Made by a program: the position numbers and the translations under genes. From Chloroflexota bacterium (GTDB lineage: Bacteria > Chloroflexota > Anaerolineae > Anaerolineales > Villigracilaceae), in the NCBI GenBank assembly GCA_021414245.1, contig JAIOOU010000003.1:778825-842824 (forward strand): DNA of 64,000 bases, read 5' to 3'. The notes under the pieces are model-generated. The model searched no databases and had not been told where the DNA came from. It was given only the letters and a program-made list of their open reading frames with translations. Shown here piece after piece: positions 57,999 to 64,000 of this stretch (position 1 is the first letter of the stretch; each line of letters opens with the position of its first letter).

Positions 57999-58105
57999 TC
58001 CGAACCATCTTTCTTTTCTGTAATTTGTCTGAAAGGCGTATGGTCTCCTGACCTACGCCTTTTTGATTAGGGTTAGGCTATAAGTTCTGTGTTTTGCACG
58101 GGGTT

Positions 58106-58235
58106 GCCCAACGGTTTGCGTTACCCGCGGGTGGGCGGGACGAGGCAACGCCATTTTGCCGGAACCAACTTGAAGCCACGCAAACTGCCTGAAAACGCGC
58201 AGACTCCCACCCGTCGGGTGCACGCTGTGTTGGGC
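58106..58235 (-). repeat. Integron attC site (130 bp)
   Basis: GCCCAACGGTTTGCGTTACCCGCGGGTGGGCGGG ... GGTGCACGCTGTGTTGGGC. Confidence 0.93.
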
Positions 58236-58292
58236 GTTTTTTTCAGAACACAAGACACGCCGCCTTAAAAAGACACTGCCAATTATCGCAGA

Positions 58293-59615
58293 TTATTTCA
58301 ATCCATAATTGTTATAGTAGGTTTCGAATATGTGGCTTGAAAGATAATCAACCACATTTTGGGGAAGTCCATTACCTTCAAACGGCACAGCAGAGCTTGC
58401 CCCGTAGTTGCCATTAAGAATATACTGGATGCCCGCGTTAAGCCTCTGTTGCATTATCATGTCAAGCAGTTTATCAAATGCGCCCGGTTCATCCTGCATG
58501 GCAATAATGGCATCGTTGGCATAATTAACACTCCCGTAATAATGAACTCCACCGTTATTTCCACCGTTTTTATCGTCAAGATTCCAATTATCAGGATTTG
58601 CCGGAGGAATTATGAGCGCCATTGTGTTTTCATGGTTAATAAGCATTCTCTGCAAGCCGTTCAGTCCGTCAGGACCTACTGTATGGGAACCGAACACTAC
58701 CTCGTTGTTAGCTAATGAAACGGAACCGAAGAATATGTCCTCGCGTTGCATCCAATCTAAACCTCCAAACCATATCATAGTTCTTCCGTCTGTATTTTGG
58801 ACAAGCAAGGGAATCACGCTAAATTCCCTATCTTCTATAGGCTGTCCCTGGCTGTTTTTCAGTCCGGTTGCTATTCCGTCAATCATCGCCAAGTATCTAT
58901 AAGGTTCATTTCCTTTAGTAAATCTACCGTTATGTGCATCGGCGTATGTTTCCTGACCTGGGGTGATTTTCAATCTTCCATCAGGTTCACCGTTATAATC
59001 CGCACGGCTCATATCCAGTAGGTAAAAAGTTTCTGGCTCTTTTCTTGAGCCTCGATTTTGCGGGATTAACCAGAAACGGGCGGTTTCAGTATTTCCAGGA
59101 AATACTGTGTCTATTTGAGTCAAAAGCAATCTGTATAAATCTCTGTTCGTAACCATCTCTTGAAGCTGCTTACCAAATGACGTGCGATTCTCCGCATTTA
59201 GGTCCGTAACGATATTTTCTGATTTGAACCAGTAATTTTGTTCTTCATTCCAAATAATGGTGAATGTGTCAGTTGCTTCTGCAGTTACGACGTATGAAAA
59301 GATTGAGTCATTGTATGTGTTAGCCTTAACACTTGTTGCCTCAACTGTCCATTCAGCATCCTTTCCAGTAACGTAATCTTTACCCTTAACCTTACCAGTT
59401 GCAATTTCACCATACTCTTCTTCACCAATGACACCTTTTACAGATTCGTCAATTGCAGGCGGTTCAGGTGTGAACGTAGGTGGTATAGGTGAAGGCGTAA
59501 CAGTGGATGGAACAGTAGTAGGAACAAGGGTAGGGGTGAGGGCGGGAGTACACCCGCTGAACGAAACCGTGAGAAGAACAAATGGAAGGAACGCTGACCG
59601 AATTGTTTTTTTCAT
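58293..59615 (-). CDS. Lipoprotein of unknown function
   Basis: MKKTIRSAFLPFVLLTVSFSGCTP lipobox, Pro/Thr linker, 440-aa ORF. Confidence 0.8.
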   Translation of the reverse strand: MKKTIRSAFLPFVLLTVSFSGCTPALTPTLVPTTVPSTVTPSPIPPTFTPEPPAIDESVKGVIGEEEYGEIATGKVKGKDYVTGKDAEWTVEATSVKANTYNDSIFSYVVTAEATDTFTIIWNEEQNYWFKSENIVTDLNAENRTSFGKQLQEMVTNRDLYRLLLTQIDTVFPGNTETARFWLIPQNRGSRKEPETFYLLDMSRADYNGEPDGRLKITPGQETYADAHNGRFTKGNEPYRYLAMIDGIATGLKNSQGQPIEDREFSVIPLLVQNTDGRTMIWFGGLDWMQREDIFFGSVSLANNEVVFGSHTVGPDGLNGLQRMLINHENTMALIIPPANPDNWNLDDKNGGNNGGVHYYGSVNYANDAIIAMQDEPGAFDKLLDMIMQQRLNAGIQYILNGNYGASSAVPFEGNGLPQNVVDYLSSHIFETYYNNYGLK

Positions 59616-59651
59616 GATGTTTTCTTCTTTGTTTTGATTTTGCGACGAAGC

Positions 59652-59781
59652 GCCCAACGGTTTGCGTTACCCGCGCTGGGGGAGGCGGCGGAACGCCGTC
59701 CGACTGGGAAAATGCTGAGGCGTAGAAAACTGCTTGGAATCGCGCCAGAATCCCCAGCGTCGGGTGCACGCTTTGTTGGGC
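59652..59781 (-). repeat. Integron attC site (130 bp)
   Basis: GCCCAACGGTTTGCGTTACCCGCGCTGGGGG ... GGTGCACGCTTTGTTGGGC. Confidence 0.93.
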
Positions 59782-59791
59782 AACCGTTACC

Positions 59792-60544
59792 TTAAGACAT
59801 TTTATCTCGAAAAGCAAGAGCCTGTTTAAAATTATCTGTGCAAATGCGAGGTATGCCAAACTTTGCAACGGTCATTAATGCTTGTTCATCATTTACATCC
59901 CAAACATGAATTTCGATACCTTGATTTCGCAGGGCATTGACAACTGTTTCAGATAATTGTGTGGGGTGTAAATGTACGGCTCTTGCATGGGCAAGACGGG
60001 AATGATGAATTGCTTGATATTGGACTACATCTAACTTCATCCAACTTTCTGAACGTGGAAACAACAAATCAACAATTAAACCTGGGCAGATTTCTCGAAC
60101 CGATAATAGCAAGGCAGGTTCGTAAGAAGTAATTTCAAACGAATTCCAGAAATTCTTGAATTTGTTTAAGACACCACCAATAATTTCTGGTGCTTCAGGC
60201 TCTGGTCCCTTAATTTCTATTTCAAACCCAATTTTTCCGCCAAACATTTCCAAGATTTCGGAAAGCGTGGAAATGCACCCTTCTTTAGCGGCTGGATTAT
60301 TTTTACAAAACACCTTTACATCACGCAATTGCTCTAACGTAAAATCAAAAATTGCTCCTGACGCAGATGTATTTTCTTGAAGGTAAAAGTAATGATAAAC
60401 GACTGGAATTTTGTCGGATGTTAATCTGACATCGAGTTCGATTGCGTCTGCCCCAAGTTCAACGGCTCGTTGAAATGAAGCAATTGTATTTTCTGGGGCT
60501 TCTGTCGGAATACCCCGATGTGCAACAATCTCAAAATGTTTCAT
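59792..60544 (-). CDS. Glycerophosphodiester phosphodiesterase
   Basis: EIVAHRGIPTEAPENTIASFQRAVELGADAIELDVRLTSDKIPVVYHY. Confidence 0.94.
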   Translation of the reverse strand: MKHFEIVAHRGIPTEAPENTIASFQRAVELGADAIELDVRLTSDKIPVVYHYFYLQENTSASGAIFDFTLEQLRDVKVFCKNNPAAKEGCISTLSEILEMFGGKIGFEIEIKGPEPEAPEIIGGVLNKFKNFWNSFEITSYEPALLLSVREICPGLIVDLLFPRSESWMKLDVVQYQAIHHSRLAHARAVHLHPTQLSETVVNALRNQGIEIHVWDVNDEQALMTVAKFGIPRICTDNFKQALAFRDKMS

Positions 60545-60561
60545 TTATCACTCGACAGGTT

Positions 60562-60691
60562 GCCCAACGGTTTGCGTTACTTGCTGGTGGGCGGGCGTGG
60601 ATAATGCTCATTATAGTGGGAAATGCCGAAGCCAGAAAAATGTTTGAAAATGCCGCAGAATCCCACCAGTCAAGTGCACGCTTTGTTGGGC
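60562..60691 (-). repeat. Integron attC site (130 bp, CATTATAGTGGG subfamily)
   Basis: GCCCAACGGTTTGCGTTACTTGCTGGTGGGCGGGCGTGG ... AAGTGCACGCTTTGTTGGGC. Confidence 0.95.
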
Positions 60692-60720
60692 AGATGGTTT
60701 GGGGTACCGATACATGGATG

Positions 60721-61194
60721 CTACATTATGTTTGGATACATCTTCCTAAGCCTTTGCAAGTTAAGATCCCTTACCTCCTCTTCAAGTTTTGCAAAGTCTT
60801 CACAGGCTAAGAGTTTAACCAATTCACTAAAATGATCCCCCAATAATCTACGGAGATCACTTAAGTTTTTGTCTGCATCGTATCCATCGAATCTTGATGG
60901 TGTAACAAAAGATTCGTTTCCTTGACTAAAGTCGATGAGCAATCTTAGATCTAGGAAATGCTCAAGATTGAAGGGGTGCGCGGAAGCCCAAGGTGGCCCA
61001 ATAACTGCCGAAATTGAACCTCGATCTTGAATGAATTTAATAATGCACTGTTCTGACCTTAAGACCACGACCCAGTTGCCGAAGGCCTTCTTATCAACAG
61101 CGCTATCTTCTAGTCGAAAGCCATCGCCGAGAAATTCTGAAAAGTGCTTTCTTATCAATTGAACGCTGTCATTAATATTTTGTATATCGCTCAT
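60721..61194 (-). CDS. Hypothetical protein (cassette ORF)
   Basis: Intact ORF, MSDIQNINDSVQLIRKHFSEFLGDGF...; no family recognised. Confidence 0.65.
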   Translation of the reverse strand: MSDIQNINDSVQLIRKHFSEFLGDGFRLEDSAVDKKAFGNWVVVLRSEQCIIKFIQDRGSISAVIGPPWASAHPFNLEHFLDLRLLIDFSQGNESFVTPSRFDGYDADKNLSDLRRLLGDHFSELVKLLACEDFAKLEEEVRDLNLQRLRKMYPNIM

Positions 61195-61372
61195 TCTACC
61201 TCTACTGTTCGGGCTCAATTCGTTTGATCGACTTAAGATAATACGGTGAAGACGCAACGTGAAACGAGTGAAGTATTTGTAGTTTCTCAGGGGCGGAGCT
61301 TTTCTCGCGCCGTTTGTATGTCATGCGTTTTTCAAGATCACTCATGGATAGCTCAATACACCTACTGCATCT

Positions 61373-61503
61373 GCCCAACGGTATAGCTTTAGCGGCGACG
61401 GGGCGGAGTGTGGATTCTGCTTGGGAGCAAAAAAAGCTCAAAGCCAGAAAAACTGCCTGAAATCGCGCAGACTCCCCGTTGTCCGCTGCAAGCATTGTTA
61501 GGC
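61373..61503 (-). repeat. Integron attC site (131 bp)
   Basis: GCCCAACGGTATAGCTTTAGCGGCG ... CTGCAAGCATTGTTAGGC. Confidence 0.9.
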
Positions 61504-61867
61504 CGCATGGCTGGCAGGAAAACTAACAGACGAGGAAAATGTTTTTGGGACGGGGCTCTAAACACTGCTGGGAAATGATTACCGCCCAAAAACCTTGCCG
61601 ATATTATGACACGATTGCGAGCAAAACGCCACAACCAAAAAGGCTTAGCCAACGAAATCAACCTGGCGATCACGATTGCTCATGTGCAAAAAATGCTAAC
61701 AGGCAGACCAAGTTATTGAAGAAGAAAAAACCAACAGACTAAAAAAGCTAACGAGAAAGAAAGACATGGCAGAAAAAACGATTGCCGGGAAAACCTGATT
61801 GCGAGCAAAGGCAAGGAACCAAAAATTAACAAGTGAGACTGTTTTCAAAACAAAAGAAAAACATGCG

Positions 61868-61997
61868 GCCTAACGGTTTGCGTTACTTGCTGGTGGGCGG
61901 GCGTGGACAATGCTCATTATAGTGGGAAATGCTGAAGCTAGAAAAATGCTTGAAAATGCCGCTGAATCCCACCAGTCAAGTGCACGCTGTGTTGGGC
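61868..61997 (-). repeat. Integron attC site (130 bp, CATTATAGTGGG subfamily)
   Basis: GCCTAACGGTTTGCGTTACTTGCTGGTGGGCGGG ... AAGTGCACGCTGTGTTGGGC. Confidence 0.95.
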
Positions 61998-62029
61998 GCT
62001 TATTGCCATTAAGAACTATTTGGGGCATT

Positions 62030-62803
62030 TCATTCGCCAAAGATACTCACAAAATCGCGAAAAACATTAGATGGCGGTTCTGTTAATTCATAAGCGCTTC
62101 CAGATATTGAGTGTAACGCTCGAATTTCATTAAGCTTTTCATTGATAGGAATACCAAAAATCCACCTGGTTTCAATAGTAATTAGTTTTGCTTGATACAA
62201 GAGACGGCAGGCTAGAGCTGGGTCTTTTTTGATTGCTAACTCGGCAAGCCAGTGAAATGCCCAGGCAACACCTTTTGGAAAGTTTTTCTCACTACTTAAT
62301 TGATATATATGCAGGAGAATTTTCTTTGCTCCTTCAACATTGTTCGATTCTTTTAAATGATCGGCTACATAACCTGCATACCAGATTTCCTTTGGCCAGA
62401 TACCGCGCTGCCTATTAATTTCATGCAATTCATGTGTCCATGCCCAGCGTCGCTGCATGTTGTATTCTATGGGCAAAAGGGCTTCTAAAAAACCGCAGTA
62501 ATCACCTTGCCGATCATCTACTTTTGCCTGGGATTGCAATTTTAAGAGCTTGTGTTTCCATTTCTCCATATTCTTGCCACGGTAAAGTTCTAGTAACCGT
62601 GAGGTCGCGTCTTTGGCCAGTACAGATTGAAGATCGATTCGTTCCTGTGTTTCTGCCCAATCCCAAATTTCTAAGACTTCATTCCGCAGTTTTCGACGGT
62701 TTTCATCTAAATTAAATGGCGCTTCCCAATCTTCAAATTCTTTGTCGGCTAATAAAGATTGCGCCTTTGCAAGCATCTCTTGATTTGTTGTAGCGGTGTT
62801 CAT
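62030..62803 (-). CDS. Hypothetical protein, alpha-helical repeat-like
   Basis: 257-aa cassette ORF, helix-rich, no family recognised. Confidence 0.7.
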   Translation of the reverse strand: MNTATTNQEMLAKAQSLLADKEFEDWEAPFNLDENRRKLRNEVLEIWDWAETQERIDLQSVLAKDATSRLLELYRGKNMEKWKHKLLKLQSQAKVDDRQGDYCGFLEALLPIEYNMQRRWAWTHELHEINRQRGIWPKEIWYAGYVADHLKESNNVEGAKKILLHIYQLSSEKNFPKGVAWAFHWLAELAIKKDPALACRLLYQAKLITIETRWIFGIPINEKLNEIRALHSISGSAYELTEPPSNVFRDFVSIFGE

Positions 62804-62849
62804 AGTCTAATTGACACAACCCTTATTGTATTCGTAATCGAACTAAGGC

Positions 62850-62979
62850 GCCCAACGGTTTGCGTTACTTGCTGGTGGGTGGGCGTGGACAATGCTCATT
62901 ATAGTGGTAAATGCCGAAGCCAGAAGAATGTTTGAAAATGCGCCAGAATCCCACCAGTCAAGTGCACGCTTTGTTGGGC
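62850..62979 (-). repeat. Integron attC site (130 bp, CATTATAGTGG subfamily)
   Basis: GCCCAACGGTTTGCGTTACTTGCTGGTGGGTGGG ... AAGTGCACGCTTTGTTGGGC. Confidence 0.95.
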
Positions 62980-63132
62980 AACCTGCTGGCTTACCAGAAC
63001 GCTGGCGAAAAAAGACACCACCGCAAACATGACAAGATTTTAGATGCAACTTTTCTTTTTACCAAAACTAAAAGACACAACCAGCGAAAACGCCTGCTGT
63101 AAAAGCGCAAAAATAAAGCAAAGCCAAAAGAA

Positions 63133-63439
63133 TTACGAATCGGTTTCTTTTGTAGAATCAGATTGTGAATTACTATTTTTTTTCTTTGTAAAGAAGTAAA
63201 CCACTGCTCCAATTATGGCGACTGGTATTCCGCATATCGCACAAGATGACATTCCCATAATCGTTTGAATTAACATACTGCCTGACCCAGGGTCAAGGTA
63301 TTTCAAAACATTTGACCCTATTATGGGAACAGTTATTAATATGCAGATAAGAAGAATCTTGAACAATTGCAACTTAATATTGTTCACATTTGTTTTTGCT
63401 TGATTGTAATTTCTAATTCCAAACAACTTGGCGTTCATA
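63133..63439 (-). CDS. Small membrane protein with YLDPGSGS motif
   Basis: Two TM segments around KYLDPGSGSMLIQTIMGMSSCAICG; start at MNAKLFG. Confidence 0.75.
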
Positions 63440-63561
63440 AAAACTCCTTTTTGATTTTGTGCTTTCTTCAACAAGAGCGCAAGCAACTATTAGGCTTTTA
63501 ATGCTCAATCTCAAAAACTATACTTGTAAATCAAATACGGTTTTGCCTTTGCTCTTGGGTT

Positions 63562-63691
63562 GCCCAACGGTTTGCGTTACTTGCTGGTGGGCGGGTGTGG
63601 ACAATGCTCATTATAGTGGGAAATGCCGAAGCCAGAAAAATGCCTGAAAATGCCGCAGAATCCCACCAGTCAAGTGCACGCTGTGTTAGGC
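63562..63691 (-). repeat. Integron attC site (130 bp, CATTATAGTGGG subfamily)
   Basis: GCCCAACGGTTTGCGTTACTTGCTGGTGGGCGGGTGTGG ... AAGTGCACGCTGTGTTAGGC. Confidence 0.95.
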
Positions 63692-64000
63692 CACCGACAT
63701 TGAACGCCAGACTCGCCACCTGAAAAAAGAAACCGCCGCTAAAGTTGATGAAATTATTGCACGAACTCCCGACTTTGGCAACAACTAAAAAAGAATATGA
63801 CTGACCAGAAGATTGCTAAACCTGACATCGCCGAGATTCGATAATACTTACGAAACCGGCTTGAACAATTAAAACCTGATGGACCCAAAACATTGCCAAG
63901 CATGGGAGGCTAAATGGCTTGCAAGACACACTGACTTATTGGAACAAAGCATTTGCGCGGCAAGTGCGGACGAGCGAGAGACCCGCTGAAGATTTCGTGA

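Larger units (their letters stand above)
41846..64000 (-). mobile_element. Integron gene-cassette array (chromosomal integron or CALIN), open at right edge
   Basis: About 23 attC sites plus degenerate ones separating mostly single minus-strand genes; no intI seen in the window. Confidence 0.9.

Noticed and set aside
43606-63691. CRISPR array
   Set aside because: Repeats are about 130 bp, imperfect palindromes spaced roughly 0.5-1.5 kb with genes between them; no short regular spacers and no cas genes.
43606-63691. MITE or dispersed REP family as explanation of the repeats
   Set aside because: Consistent orientation, position after gene stops and RYYYAAC/GTTRRRY ends fit attC; no target-site duplications noticed.
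47788-63719. Short ORFs such as 47788..47970, 57106..57306, 62843..63049 and 63531..63719 with similar peptides (...CPTKRALDWWDS.AFSNI.LASAF...IVHA.PPASNANRWA...)
   Set aside because: They are translations of the attC sites themselves; the similarity is DNA-level repeat conservation, not a protein family.
1-64000. Integron integrase inside the window
   Set aside because: No ORF with tyrosine-recombinase motifs was recognised among the listed proteins; likely outside the window or absent.

Overview
The window looks like a Chloroflexota (Anaerolineae-like) chromosome segment; the taxon is an inference from gene content. It has two parts. (1) 1-36.9 kb is ordinary chromosome: a truncated lipoprotein gene, tRNA-Pro(CGG), 6-phosphofructokinase, a ROK-regulated sugar ABC/oxidoreductase/xylulokinase cluster, a PBP1C-like enzyme, a cNMP-binding histidine kinase, PspC, two large thioester alpha-2-macroglobulin-like proteins, ManA, an RlmI-like methyltransferase, FKBP, ROK and BadF-type kinases, RF3, Tpx, a CBS protein and an amidase. 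(2) From about 41.8 kb to the right end is a large array of integron gene cassettes that no track labels. About 23 recognisable attC sites (plus 2-3 degenerate ones) have the form GCCCAACGGTTTGCGTTA...TGCACGCTTTGTTGGGC, usually about 130 bp. They separate mostly single minus-strand genes: glycosyltransferase, PPOX, two RibD/DHFR-like proteins, Zn-peptidase, DUF1801, cupin, thioesterase, hydrolase, EamA, DUF1254/DUF1214, a possible HEPN protein, lipoproteins, GDPD and several unknowns. The attC asymmetry and gene polarity put the attI/intI end beyond position 64000; no integrase gene was seen in the window. Notable details are a polarity of attC decay, two attC subfamilies, shared hairpin modules inside attC sites, a collapsed 21-bp attC, a LuxR-DUF805 fusion and a cassette with divergent promoters. 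All calls were made by reading the sequence; no database search was run.
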